DNA of 64,000 nucleotides from Rhizobiaceae bacterium (GTDB lineage Bacteria; Pseudomonadota; Alphaproteobacteria; Rhizobiales; Rhizobiaceae): NCBI GenBank assembly GCA_019635775.1, contig JAHBYU010000007.1, positions 1 through 64,000 of the forward strand. Direction: 5' to 3'. The translations under genes were made by a program, and so were the position numbers. The notes beneath the pieces were generated by a model, which saw nothing but the letters and a program-made list of their open reading frames with translations, did no database searches and was not told the origin of the DNA. Shown in pieces: positions 46,114 through 54,489 of the stretch. Position 1 is the stretch's first letter; every line of letters starts with the position of its first letter.

Positions 46114-46141
46114 AGTCGGATTCTTGCCCCAGCCAGCGGTG

Positions 46142-46168
46142 AAGGGGCCGGCGTTACGCCGGCCCCTT
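46142..46168 (-). terminator. Intercistronic hairpin between binding protein and ATPase
   Basis: AAGGGGCCGGCG (46142-46153) and CGCCGGCCCCTT (46157-46168) form a perfect 12-bp stem with a 3-nt loop, 7 bp after the binding-protein stop on the minus strand. It is the strongest hairpin in the window. Confidence 0.7.
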
Positions 46169-46175
46169 GCATTTA

Positions 46176-47114
46176 TCAGGGCGTGATTTCCCAGCCAACA
46201 GCGTCGCCGACGTTTTCCTTCGTCACGAGCTTGGTATCAAGGAGTGTTACCGCGGGGTCGGGCTGCTTGCCGTTCAACAGTTCAACGGCTTTCTCAGCGG
46301 CCATCTTGGCCATGCCGTAGGGATCCTGCGAGGATGATGAAACAAGCAGGCTCCCTTCGGATTTCATTGAGGCAATGAAGTCCGGCGAACCGTCGACGCC
46401 CGCAATGATCATCTCGTTGCGGTTCAACTGCTTGGCTGCGAGTTCGGCTCCAATGGCGGTCGGGTCATTCGCCCCGAAAACCGCGTCGATCTTGGGGAAG
46501 CGGGTCAGCAATGCCTGCATGACGGCCAGGCCGCCTTCGCGAGATGCCTTGCCGTCCTGGTCGTCGGACAGGATCTTGATGTCCGGATACTTGCCGAAGG
46601 CGGTCTTGCAGCCCGTGACGCGGTCAATGATCGAGGACACCGGCGGACCGTTGATGATGACAACCTCGCCCTTCCCGTCCAGGCGCTTGGCCAAGTCCTC
46701 ACATGCCTGCTCGCCAGCCTGCACGTTGTTGGTCATCACGGTGAGGTCGGAGCCCTCGGCCGAAACGTCCATAGCCGCAACGACAATGCCCGCAGCCTTC
46801 GCCTTTTCGACGAACGGCTTCACAGCAACGACGTCTACCGCATTCAGCATGATGATCTGCACACCCGAGGCTATGAAGCTGTCGATCTGCGAAGCCTGCT
46901 TGTTAAGCTCATAGTCAGCACCGACTGAGGTGATTTGAACGTCGGGGTTTGCAGCCTTCAGACCGTCCTCCGCACCCTTGATCAGCGGCTGGAAGAATGG
47001 GTTGCCAAGCGTTCCGACGGTAATTCCGGCGCGCTCCAGCTTTTCCTGAGCCGAGGATGGCATTGCGGCGACGCAAATGACAGCCGCGGAGAGCAGCATG
47101 GTCTTCAGTTTCAT
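46176..47114 (-). CDS. Ribose-type ABC transporter substrate-binding protein
   Basis: A 312-residue sugar-binding protein with a Sec signal (about 22 residues, cleavage near SSAQEK). RbsB-like landmarks: [41 protein letters not shown] and [13 protein letters not shown]. It is the first gene of the minus-strand transporter operon and divergent from the LsrF-like aldolase, with UTRA-regulator-type palindromes in the gap. The ligand is unknown; a pentose, pentulose or related polyol is a fair guess from the neighbouring araB and araD. Confidence 0.92.
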   Translation of the reverse strand: MKLKTMLLSAAVICVAAMPSSAQEKLERAGITVGTLGNPFFQPLIKGAEDGLKAANPDVQITSVGADYELNKQASQIDSFIASGVQIIMLNAVDVVAVKPFVEKAKAAGIVVAAMDVSAEGSDLTVMTNNVQAGEQACEDLAKRLDGKGEVVIINGPPVSSIIDRVTGCKTAFGKYPDIKILSDDQDGKASREGGLAVMQALLTRFPKIDAVFGANDPTAIGAELAAKQLNRNEMIIAGVDGSPDFIASMKSEGSLLVSSSSQDPYGMAKMAAEKAVELLNGKQPDPAVTLLDTKLVTKENVGDAVGWEITP

Positions 47115-47428
47115 TCGGTACTTCTCCTCCAGTGAGAAACAAGGTTTAAGTCAGACGCCTTCCGGGCGTCAACGCGCGGTAAGCCCTACCACAGCCGCCG
47201 CCGCGCCGGCGTCGTGGTTACCGACGACGCGGTCGCCGAGAAACCTCGAACGCTCGCGTCTTGATTTCAAATCACCCAAGCAGTTCCTGCCGTGGCCGCC
47301 GCGGCAAGGTCTTCGCACCGTATACCAAGATGCTTAGACCCATACTGAACGGTTAGGCGACTGGCAACATAGCGGTGGGCTTCTCATTGGGCGGTTCGCC
47401 AGTGACCAGCCCGTGAATCCTCATTTAA

Positions 47429-47440
47429 CTGTCCGTACAG
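47429..47440. promoter_or_regulatory. GntR-type half-conserved operator CTGTCCGTACAG
   Basis: This 12-mer is a near-palindrome sharing the TGT...GTACA frame with the perfect site at 47502-47513. HutC/UTRA regulators typically bind such words. Confidence 0.5.
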
Positions 47441-47484
47441 AAAGGACGATGCAGCACAATCGCTTCCGGTATGTCAAGCGATTG

Positions 47485-47521
47485 ACAGATTTTTGTCCGT
47501 CTTGTACGTACAAAAATCTGT
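47485..47521. promoter_or_regulatory. Nested operator: 12-bp inverted repeat enclosing TTGTACGTACAA
   Basis: ACAGATTTTTGT (47485-47496) and ACAAAAATCTGT (47510-47521) are perfect inverted arms around a 13-nt spacer. Inside, overlapping the right arm, lies the perfect palindrome TTGTACGTACAA (47502-47513). It ends 18 bp before the aldolase ATG, so a bound protein would block it. The UTRA-type GntR at 49711 is the obvious binder. Confidence 0.65.
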
Positions 47522-47539
47522 TTCTTGAAAGGAAATCAA

Positions 47540-48334
47540 ATGGCAAGTCGCTTGTCGACCAACTATCGAATGAATCGGCTGTTCCGCGATGATCGTGGGA
47601 TGCTGATCCTCCCTGTGGATCACGGCGTTGTTTGGGGGCGAGTACCGGCGCTTGAAGCCCCAGTAAAGGTCATGAAGACGTTCATGGACGAGGACATCAC
47701 CGGGTTCATGGTGACTACCGGCATCGTCCGGTCCACCGAAACCATGCTCGCACGCCGGCCCGAGCTCTCGCGGATACTGGCCATCGACGCCTTCTGGCCG
47801 ACTGGCGCTCCGGAAACAGGAACCGGAACCATCATCGCCCAGGTCGAGGATGCCGTGCGCCTCGGCGTTGATTGCGTTAAACTGCTGCTCCCCTGGAACG
47901 TTTCCGACAAGGAAAAGATACTCTATTGCGAGCGGATAGGTCGTGTGATCTCGGAAGCCAACAAATGGGAAATCCCGGTCATGGTCGAGCCGGTTCTCCT
48001 GGCTGTTCCGCGTAGCCCCGAAGTCGTGGAGCAGGAACTCGAGGTGGCTCGCGTCGCCTATGATCTCGGCGCCGACATCATCAAGATTACCTTCCCTGGC
48101 ACCAAGGCCACCGAAAAGCTGGTATCGGAACTCGACATCCCGATCCTTATAGCCGGAGGGGCCTTGTCAGGCGACGCAGACTCTACAATCAGGGACGCCG
48201 AAGAGGCAATGGCCGCAGGCGCTCAGGGTCTCGTGATCGGCCGCAAGGTATGGCAGCGCCCCGCCCCCGAAGCGAAATCCGTTATCTCGCGTCTGGCGAA
48301 ACTGTGCCGCGAGAAATATACCCGACATTGGTAA
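47540..48334 (+). CDS. DhnA/LsrF-like class I aldolase
   Basis: A 264-residue TIM-barrel aldolase of the DeoC/LacD (DhnA-type class I) family, the same superfamily as E. coli LsrF. The family pattern is visible: PVDHGV near residues 26-30, the likely Schiff-base lysine K182 in DIIKITF, IAGGAL (204-209) and GLVIGRKVWQ. It is clearly not a close LsrF orthologue, and it sits with a kinase and sugar transporter rather than in the lsr operon. ATG 47540 follows GAAAGGAAA; an upstream in-frame TTG is less likely. It is 4 bp before the FGGY kinase gene; the two could phosphorylate and then split a ketose. Confidence 0.87.
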   Translation: MASRLSTNYRMNRLFRDDRGMLILPVDHGVVWGRVPALEAPVKVMKTFMDEDITGFMVTTGIVRSTETMLARRPELSRILAIDAFWPTGAPETGTGTIIAQVEDAVRLGVDCVKLLLPWNVSDKEKILYCERIGRVISEANKWEIPVMVEPVLLAVPRSPEVVEQELEVARVAYDLGADIIKITFPGTKATEKLVSELDIPILIAGGALSGDADSTIRDAEEAMAAGAQGLVIGRKVWQRPAPEAKSVISRLAKLCREKYTRHW

Positions 48335-48338
48335 AAGC

Positions 48339-49751
48339 ATGATTATTTGTGGCGTCGACATAGGCACGACCAATCTCAAAGTCGTCGTTGCCGACGCCGC
48401 CGGACGCCTCTTGGCGCAGGTATCGCAACCCGCACCGCGCAAAGAACAGGACGGCGTGCCGGTGACTGACCCCGGCGCGCTCCTGGCTCTCGTGGAAACG
48501 ATGATCGCCCAGGCTTGGCGAGAGGCCGGCGCGATCGAGCCGATCGCAGCCATCGCCACCGCAGGTGTAGGCGAAGACGGGTTTCTGGTCGATTCCGACC
48601 TGCGTCCGCGATCCAACGCCATACCGTGGTTCGACGGGCGCGCCGCAGCCGAGGCCGAGGAACTTGAAACATCGCATCCGTCGCAGCTTCGGACGGGTTT
48701 GACCTTCGAACCGACTCGCACCGCCGCCAAATGGCTCTGGCTGTCCCGGCACACCTTGCCGACTGAAAACGCCGTCTGGCTCGCGCTGACCGATTTTCCC
48801 TTGGCAGCATGGAGCGGCAAGCCTTTCATCAGCAAGACCCTTGCCGCACGCACCGCATGCTATGACGTAGTCGAGGACCGCTGGATCGCGGAGTTGCTTG
48901 CGGCGTCGTCGGCCCCGGAGTTGCCGAGGATTTTGCCCGGTGGAGCCATAGTCGGCCGCATGCGGAAGGGGCCGCTTGTGGAAAGCGGGGCTGTCACGAC
49001 CGACACTCTCCTCGTGGCCGGCGGGCACGACCATCCCGTGGCGGCATCCTACATCAGGAGACATGCGGCCGATGCGATCGTGGATTCGCTGGGAACAGCC
49101 GAGCTCATCTACGCCGAAGCAGACCACTATAGCCCACTCCCGCGAACCGGCCTCGTTCATTCTCCGGCCATCCTGGGCGATGGCGGCCACGCGCTGACAT
49201 ATGTATTTCAACTCGCGCGCGCGATAGATCCGGTCACCAACCTGCCCGGCGGACGTGACCTGCTCGAGGCGGCGGCTATCCTTCCAGGCACGCCCTCCAC
49301 CGATCCGTGGCTGCCAACAGACAGTGCAATCGAAGCGTTGCCAACCCGGTTGCAAGCCGACGAGCCCCAGCGCCTGGCAATTGTCCGGTCCGTGCTTGAA
49401 GGGTGCGCCTTCGTGGCCCGGTCCGTCATCGACGAGATGCGGCTTGCCGGCGGTGTGAACGGGCCTGTCTATTGCAGCGGCGGCCGCAGCCGGTCCAATG
49501 CCTGGATGAAGCTGCGGGCGGATGCATTGGGCGCACCGGTCCATCGCATGGCAGAGGATGAGCAGGCCGCCCTCGGCGCAGCCCTTATCGCTCTCTCGGC
49601 CACGGCAATCGGCCCCATCAAGCAAAGCGCTCCGGCAGTCAGCAGCTTCGAGCCGGACAAGGCCGCCGCCGCGCTCTTCACATCACGTTTCGAGCCCTGC
49701 GCCGCCGCCTTCAGGGAACTGCGCGCGCCTCCGCGTCGACCGATATCGTGA
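48339..49751 (+). CDS. FGGY-family carbohydrate kinase (xylulokinase/gluconokinase-like)
   Basis: A 470-residue FGGY kinase: CGVDIGTTNLKVVVAD at the N-terminus, TAGVGEDGFLVD, AIPWFDGRAA, VAGGHDHPVAASYIR, DSLGTAELIY and YCSGGRSRSNAWMKLRADALG with EDEQAALGAALIA. It is not a ribulokinase by length and motifs; the substrate is unknown. It is in one transcription unit with the aldolase. Its last 41 bp overlap the tail of the convergent GntR gene. Confidence 0.9.
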   Translation: MIICGVDIGTTNLKVVVADAAGRLLAQVSQPAPRKEQDGVPVTDPGALLALVETMIAQAWREAGAIEPIAAIATAGVGEDGFLVDSDLRPRSNAIPWFDGRAAAEAEELETSHPSQLRTGLTFEPTRTAAKWLWLSRHTLPTENAVWLALTDFPLAAWSGKPFISKTLAARTACYDVVEDRWIAELLAASSAPELPRILPGGAIVGRMRKGPLVESGAVTTDTLLVAGGHDHPVAASYIRRHAADAIVDSLGTAELIYAEADHYSPLPRTGLVHSPAILGDGGHALTYVFQLARAIDPVTNLPGGRDLLEAAAILPGTPSTDPWLPTDSAIEALPTRLQADEPQRLAIVRSVLEGCAFVARSVIDEMRLAGGVNGPVYCSGGRSRSNAWMKLRADALGAPVHRMAEDEQAALGAALIALSATAIGPIKQSAPAVSSFEPDKAAAALFTSRFEPCAAAFRELRAPPRRPIS

Positions 49752-50463
49752 CGATGTCGCTGCGCACATGCGAGCGATAAAAGTCGAAGGCGCGGCCGCT
49801 TGCATCGCGCGAAACGGAATCTATCCGCAGAAGCGGGCTGCCTTCCTTGAGATCAAGGTAGTGGGCGACCTCGCGCGGCGCCGCCACCGCGGCAACTTCG
49901 CGACGTGCGGCGTGAACCGTCAAGCCGGAAGCGGAGAGTGCTTCGTTGAGCGACTGTTGCCCCTCGAGCACACGTTTTCCGATGAGGTGACTGCCCACAT
50001 CCTCAGGCATCCAGTTGATAGAATGCAAGGCCGGCTGACCGTCCATCGAGCGGATGCGTTCAAGATGAAAGCCGCTGCTCCCAACGGGAAGATCGAGAGC
50101 ATTCGCAGCCAGTTCCGGCAGCGACTCGACACCCCAGCGAAGCACTCTGGTCACAATGGCTCGGCCGGATGACCGCGACTGCGTTTCCAGAAAGCCCTGC
50201 GTCACCTGGAGCGTCCAGCTTTCCGTCCGGGGATTGCTTACATATGCGCCGCGGCGGGGGACCATCTTGACGAGGTGCTGTTGCTCCAGGGCGCGTAACG
50301 TCTCGCGCACCGTGGAACGGGACAGGTCGTAGAGACGGCAAAGTTCCGTTTCACTGGGAATTCGTTCCCCAACCGCATATTTGCCGTCGCGGATGTCCTG
50401 CTCGATGATCCTCGCGAGTTGCTGGTAGTAAGGCTCAGGCGATTCTCTTGCTATTCCGCCCAT
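49711..50463 (-). CDS. GntR-family regulator, HutC/UTRA type
   Basis: A 250-residue regulator with winged-helix DNA-binding domain (about 10-78; VGERIPSETELCRLYDLSRSTVRETLRAL) and UTRA ligand domain (about 95-245). It probably binds the TTGTACGTACAA-type sites in the 47115-47539 region, controlling the transporter and the aldolase-kinase operons. The start at ATG 50461-50463 has the usual short leader before the HTH. The gene is convergent with the kinase, with a 41-bp overlap, and upstream of it lies the araD stop, 60 bp away on the same strand. Confidence 0.9.
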   Translation of the reverse strand: MGGIARESPEPYYQQLARIIEQDIRDGKYAVGERIPSETELCRLYDLSRSTVRETLRALEQQHLVKMVPRRGAYVSNPRTESWTLQVTQGFLETQSRSSGRAIVTRVLRWGVESLPELAANALDLPVGSSGFHLERIRSMDGQPALHSINWMPEDVGSHLIGKRVLEGQQSLNEALSASGLTVHAARREVAAVAAPREVAHYLDLKEGSPLLRIDSVSRDASGRAFDFYRSHVRSDIVTISVDAEARAVP

Positions 50464-50523
50464 GTCCCGCTCGGTGGAAAAGAATACGAACTACAGGAAA
50501 TCAAAGGATCAACGATCTCACTA

Positions 50524-51225
50524 TCAGCAATTGCCACCCGACTGTCCATAATACGCATCGGCGCCATGCTTGCGGAAGAAGTGCCGCCTTAACAGTTCCG
50601 GCTCGATAGGGGCGATATCCGGGGAGAGTTGCAGCGTCATGAGCGCCATCTGCGCAACGCATTCTATCGCCACGGAGTTCTCAACAGCCTTGGCCGCCGT
50701 GTTCCCCCATGAGAACGGTGCATGCCGGTAAACAAGGACACCCGGGACTTCTTCGGGACTTCTTTTTGCAAAAGTCTCAACGATGACGTTGCCCGTCTCC
50801 CATTCGTAGGCGCCCGCTATCTCTGGCTCGGTCATGCGTCGTGTAACAGGAACCTCGCCGTTGAAATAATCGGCGTGCGTCGTGCCGAGATTGGGGATTG
50901 CACGCCCCGCCTGCGCAAAGGCCGTCGCATGCGACGAGTGGGTGTGAACGACACCGCCGATGCCCTCGAACGCCAGAAAGAGCCGCCGGTGCGTCGGAGT
51001 GTCCGACGACGGTTTGAGCGAACCTTCGGCGACCTTTCCTTCGAGATCGACGAGCACCATGGCGTCGGGCGTCAGGTTCTCATAGGGCACGCCGCTCGGC
51101 TTGATGGCGAAAATGCCGTTTTCGCGATCGATGGCGCTGGCATTTCCAAATGTAAGGTTGATGAGACCCAGGCGGGGCAAGGCGAGATTGGCCTCGTAGG
51201 CTTCGCGCCGCAATTCAGTGAGCAT
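50524..51225 (-). CDS. araD: L-ribulose-5-phosphate 4-epimerase AraD
   Basis: A 233-residue class II aldolase/AraD-family epimerase that interconverts L-ribulose-5-phosphate and D-xylulose-5-phosphate. The residues match E. coli AraD: D75 (SSDTPTH), zinc ligands H94 and H96 (VVHTHSSH), H168 (VLVYRHAPF) and the HADYFNGEVPVTR loop. ATG 51225 is chosen because it follows GGGAGG; an in-frame ATG 15 bp up is less likely. It overlaps the end of the araB gene by 11 bp, so the two are coupled. Confidence 0.92.
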   Translation of the reverse strand: MLTELRREAYEANLALPRLGLINLTFGNASAIDRENGIFAIKPSGVPYENLTPDAMVLVDLEGKVAEGSLKPSSDTPTHRRLFLAFEGIGGVVHTHSSHATAFAQAGRAIPNLGTTHADYFNGEVPVTRRMTEPEIAGAYEWETGNVIVETFAKRSPEEVPGVLVYRHAPFSWGNTAAKAVENSVAIECVAQMALMTLQLSPDIAPIEPELLRRHFFRKHGADAYYGQSGGNC

Positions 51226-52909
51226 GTGCCCTCCCGCCATCCTGTGCCTGCGCGGACTTCAGCCGCAATAATTCCTTCATGACAGTCGACATGTCGACGG
51301 AAGTTCGAAGCCCGCCGAACCCGTCGTGCAAGATGCGATATAGACCATAGAGTTCGTCATAGATTGCTGCGTTTTCGGCGACCGGCTCATAGACTTCCGG
51401 GCGCAACGAAGTCATCGCCTGTTGCGCCTGCGCCAGGTCTGCATGCGCCTTGCCCAAGACCGACGCAGCGAGCGCCGCGCCGAGGGCGCATGTCTGGCTC
51501 GAGCCTGCAACCTGCATGGTGCACCCCGTAACGTCCGCGTAGATCTGCATAAGCAACGGGTTCTTCTCGGCAATGCCGCCGGTGCATACTACCCGATCGA
51601 TCTTCACTCCATATTCCCGGATCCGTTCAATGATCGCACGGGCGCCGAATGCTGTACCCTCGATCAGCGCCCGATAGATGTCCGAGCGGGAGGTATGAAG
51701 CGTCTGTCCCACCAGCAGTCCCGTAAGCAACTGGTCAACGAGGATCGTGCGGTTCCCATTGTTCCAGTCCAGGGCGAGCAAGCCCGATTCGCCGGGTTTG
51801 AGGACGGCGGCCTCCTCCGTGAGCTTGCGATGCAGCGCAGCATCGCCCTCGCAGACGCCTTCAACCCACCATTTGAAGATGTCCCCGACAGCGGATTGCC
51901 CCGCCTCGATGCCCAGGTACCCCGGCAGGATCGACCCGGGCACGATACCGCAGATGCCGGGGATGTCCGCGGTTCCGCGAGAGACGTCGACCACGGCGCA
52001 GTCGCATGTCGATGTGCCGATGACCTTGACCAGCATGCCCTCGGTGACGCCGCAGCCAATCGCGCCGTAGTGCACGTCAAACGCACCGATCGCGATCGGT
52101 ATCCCCTCGGGAAGCCCGAGCCTGTCGGCCCATTCCGCGCAGAGCGTCCCGGCGGGTTGGGAAGCGTCGAATGTTTCCCGGTAAAGGCGATCACGCAAAG
52201 CTGACAGTCTGGGATCGAGAGAGGCCAGGAAATCCTTATCGGGAAGCCCGCCCCACTCTTCCGAATACAAGGCCTTGTGTCCGGCGGCGCATATGCCTCG
52301 GCGGATCGCGGCAGGTTCTTTCACGCCCGCGAGCACCGACGGAATCCAATCGGCGATCTCTACCCACGAATAAGCGTTGTCGAAAACCTCCGGAGCAACG
52401 TTCAGGCAGTGCCAAATCTTGGCCCAGAACCACTCCGAAGAATATGTCGAGCCGCATTTTGCAATAAACTGCGGCCGGTCCCGAGCGGAGCGTTCGGTAA
52501 TCCACTGGGCTTCGGCGAAACTCGTGTGGTCCTTCCAAAGCCAGCATTGTGCGTCGAGATTGTCCTTGAAACGCTGATCGCTCGCCAGTGGCCGGTTCTC
52601 AGGGTCTACCGGCAGCGGGCTGGACCCGGTGGTGTCGACGCCGATCCCTATGACGTTCCTTGCCGAGAAATCGGTTGCGTGGGCGGCTGCGGAAGCGAGG
52701 GCGTTCCTGACGCTAAGCTCCAGTCCATAGATATAGTCGGCAGGATTCTGCCGCGCCACGAACGGGTCTCTCGAACTGTAGAGGATGCCTTGATCACCGC
52801 TCGGATAGTCGACGACCGAAACGCCCACCTCCTCGCCGTCGGCACAGCGTACGACAAGCGCACGCACCGAATTGCTTCCGAAGTCAATTCCGATCGAATA
52901 CACTGCCAA
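51215..52909 (-). CDS. araB: Ribulokinase AraB
   Basis: A 564-residue ribulokinase (E. coli AraB 566). Motifs: IGIDFGSNSVRALVV, IGIGVDTTGSSPLPVD, LWKDHTSFAEAQ, YSSEWFWAKIWH, VKVIGTSTCDCA, GLEAGQSA-type GIEAGQSAVGD and VCTGGIAEKNPLLMQIYADV. It phosphorylates L-ribulose (and related ketopentoses) to feed AraD. No araA isomerase accompanies it in the window, so the imported or generated sugar may already be a ketose such as L-ribulose, or arise by a dehydrogenase from an alditol. It is divergent from nothing close: 224 bp separate it from the APH-family gene on the same strand. Confidence 0.93.
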   Translation of the reverse strand: MAVYSIGIDFGSNSVRALVVRCADGEEVGVSVVDYPSGDQGILYSSRDPFVARQNPADYIYGLELSVRNALASAAAHATDFSARNVIGIGVDTTGSSPLPVDPENRPLASDQRFKDNLDAQCWLWKDHTSFAEAQWITERSARDRPQFIAKCGSTYSSEWFWAKIWHCLNVAPEVFDNAYSWVEIADWIPSVLAGVKEPAAIRRGICAAGHKALYSEEWGGLPDKDFLASLDPRLSALRDRLYRETFDASQPAGTLCAEWADRLGLPEGIPIAIGAFDVHYGAIGCGVTEGMLVKVIGTSTCDCAVVDVSRGTADIPGICGIVPGSILPGYLGIEAGQSAVGDIFKWWVEGVCEGDAALHRKLTEEAAVLKPGESGLLALDWNNGNRTILVDQLLTGLLVGQTLHTSRSDIYRALIEGTAFGARAIIERIREYGVKIDRVVCTGGIAEKNPLLMQIYADVTGCTMQVAGSSQTCALGAALAASVLGKAHADLAQAQQAMTSLRPEVYEPVAENAAIYDELYGLYRILHDGFGGLRTSVDMSTVMKELLRLKSAQAQDGGRAHAH

Positions 52910-53133
52910 TTCCTCATTCCAAACATCACTCGCTTAGTAGAGCGCTTGGCGCGAGATTGAAACAATCCTGTTGAGCTGGCGGTGGAGGATTTACACAGAT
53001 CGTTCGAAATGGATTGCTGCCCATGCTGGCAGGGCGGCCGGTGGCTACTGTTTGCTACTTAGCCTTTCCCGACCCTGGCTGCGATCTTGTCGCGCCTGCG
53101 ACATGGAGCACGGGTTATCCGTCGGAACGCCGG

Positions 53134-54315
53134 TCAATCATACAAATCGAGGAGATGCTCGATGCAGGCGTTGATCCGTGCGAGGTAGGGCAAGGGGAAA
53201 GCTGCCGCAAACAGAAACTGATGTCCGATACGGTTGATCGCCTGGAGCTTCAGTTCCGCGCGGAACGCCTGCTCGAAACCTTCGGGATCGAGGCCCGACG
53301 CCAAATCTCCGGCAGACTCGATGATCGCTTTCCTGTGGCCATCGACAAGGGATTTGACCTCAGAGCGCGGGGTCCCCGCCGGGAGCACGAATGTAAGCAA
53401 TTCGACGAGATCGCGTTGTGGGGCGTCGCGCGCGGCAAGTTCCCAGTCCAGCGCAATCGGAGCAGGCCGGAAGCCGCAGTTCCTGTTGTTGAAGTCATCG
53501 TGCACCAGTGTGACGGGAAGTTGATCCTTGATCGGATGCCAGACATCGATTGTATCGACGATATGATGTCGGCGACGCCAGACGGCTTCCGTCAGGATAT
53601 CCGGGAAACGCCCTCGGGCGTTGTCCAGAAGACCCCGCCACAAGCCTTCGTCGGCGAGCCGCTGGGCTGTGGTGGCGCGCGGCGCCGCGAATGCGTCGTC
53701 CATGTGATCCACCTTGCCGAGAAACGCGCCGTGCCAACCTCCCGCCGCCGAAAGGGCCGACGCGATCAACGCCGGTGGCCAGTCGCCTTCTGCGCCCGCT
53801 GCGTCGAGACGAGCCACATTGTCGAGAAATTCGAGGAAGATGGCGTGTTCGCCGCTTTTCCCATCCACGACGCCCCCGTAGCAACGTGGCAGTACCCGCG
53901 CCAGAGAAGGACAGCCTGGGGCGAGCCCGTTGAAGACATGATATTCGCGTGCGCCGGTATGGTCGAACTCGCTCGCTGCATGATATTCCGGATACGGTCG
54001 GTCCAGCGCGATACCATGTTCGCGGATGATCCAGCTGTTAAGCGTTCGAGCGAGACCTTGAGCCGGGTTGACTTTCACAGCGAGGCGTAGCCGTTCCACT
54101 GCGGCATCGGGACTACGCCGGAAATCGACGGTCGCGGGAACCACGCCGTGCCATTCGTCCGGTCCCGACGGTCCGTATTTGACGCGGATCCATGGTTGGC
54201 GTTTCTCGTCGATGACGGGCCGCTTTCCAGCAATGCCGACGATGCTCAGACCCGGTGCGCCGAGGCTTTTTTTAAGGCAATCCTCGACTGCCAACCGGAT
54301 GATACTCAGCCGCAT
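53134..54315 (-). CDS. APH-family phosphotransferase (unknown substrate)
   Basis: A 393-residue kinase-like protein of the aminoglycoside-phosphotransferase/choline-kinase superfamily. The ATP-Mg core is visible: LVHDDFNNRNCGF (H272, D274 and N279) and ALDWELA (D290), with K81 in LAVKVNP as possible beta-3 lysine. The start is ATG 54315, with GAGGAA 8 nt upstream; a TTG two codons earlier is less likely. It is upstream of araB on the same strand, with a 224-bp gap; a shared role in sugar-derivative phosphorylation is only an inference. It is longer than antibiotic-modifying APHs, so resistance is not indicated. Confidence 0.78.
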   Translation of the reverse strand: MRLSIIRLAVEDCLKKSLGAPGLSIVGIAGKRPVIDEKRQPWIRVKYGPSGPDEWHGVVPATVDFRRSPDAAVERLRLAVKVNPAQGLARTLNSWIIREHGIALDRPYPEYHAASEFDHTGAREYHVFNGLAPGCPSLARVLPRCYGGVVDGKSGEHAIFLEFLDNVARLDAAGAEGDWPPALIASALSAAGGWHGAFLGKVDHMDDAFAAPRATTAQRLADEGLWRGLLDNARGRFPDILTEAVWRRRHHIVDTIDVWHPIKDQLPVTLVHDDFNNRNCGFRPAPIALDWELAARDAPQRDLVELLTFVLPAGTPRSEVKSLVDGHRKAIIESAGDLASGLDPEGFEQAFRAELKLQAINRIGHQFLFAAAFPLPYLARINACIEHLLDLYD

Positions 54316-54376
54316 GAGCAAGGTTCCTCAACCACATAACGCCGCACCGGCGACGTGATCTACCCACCGCCTTGGC

Positions 54377-54404
54377 CCGACGAGTGTTGACCGACGAGTG
54401 TTGG
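54377..54404. repeat. 14-bp tandem duplication
   Basis: CCGACGAGTGTTGA (54377-54390) is followed directly by CCGACGAGTGTTGG (54391-54404), differing at the last base. It lies in the gap between the APH gene and the RND gene. Its origin by replication slippage is likely. Confidence 0.6.
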
Positions 54405-54489
54405 GCCTGTTGCAGAAGGACCGGAGAATATCAGAAATCCAGGTGCCTGCGGATTGCATTCCGGCCAAGCTCGAACTGCCGCTTCCGGG

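Larger units (their letters stand above)
47115..47539. other. 425-bp divergent control region of the ABC operon and the aldolase-kinase pair
   Basis: No gene is visible. A small hairpin GACGCC-N4-GGCGTC sits at about 47157-47171 in the transporter leader. Operator-like palindromes occupy 47429-47440 and 47485-47521. Confidence 0.55.

Noticed and set aside
47540-48334. Calling the aldolase lsrF
   Set aside because: Only superfamily-level resemblance; shorter, different operon, and associated with a sugar kinase and transporter.
48282-49625. 447-residue minus-strand frame opposite the FGGY kinase
   Set aside because: The plus strand encodes an unmistakable FGGY kinase; the antisense product has no domain signature.
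53134-54315. Aminoglycoside-resistance phosphotransferase
   Set aside because: Length and sequence outside the catalytic core do not fit resistance enzymes; no mobile-element context.
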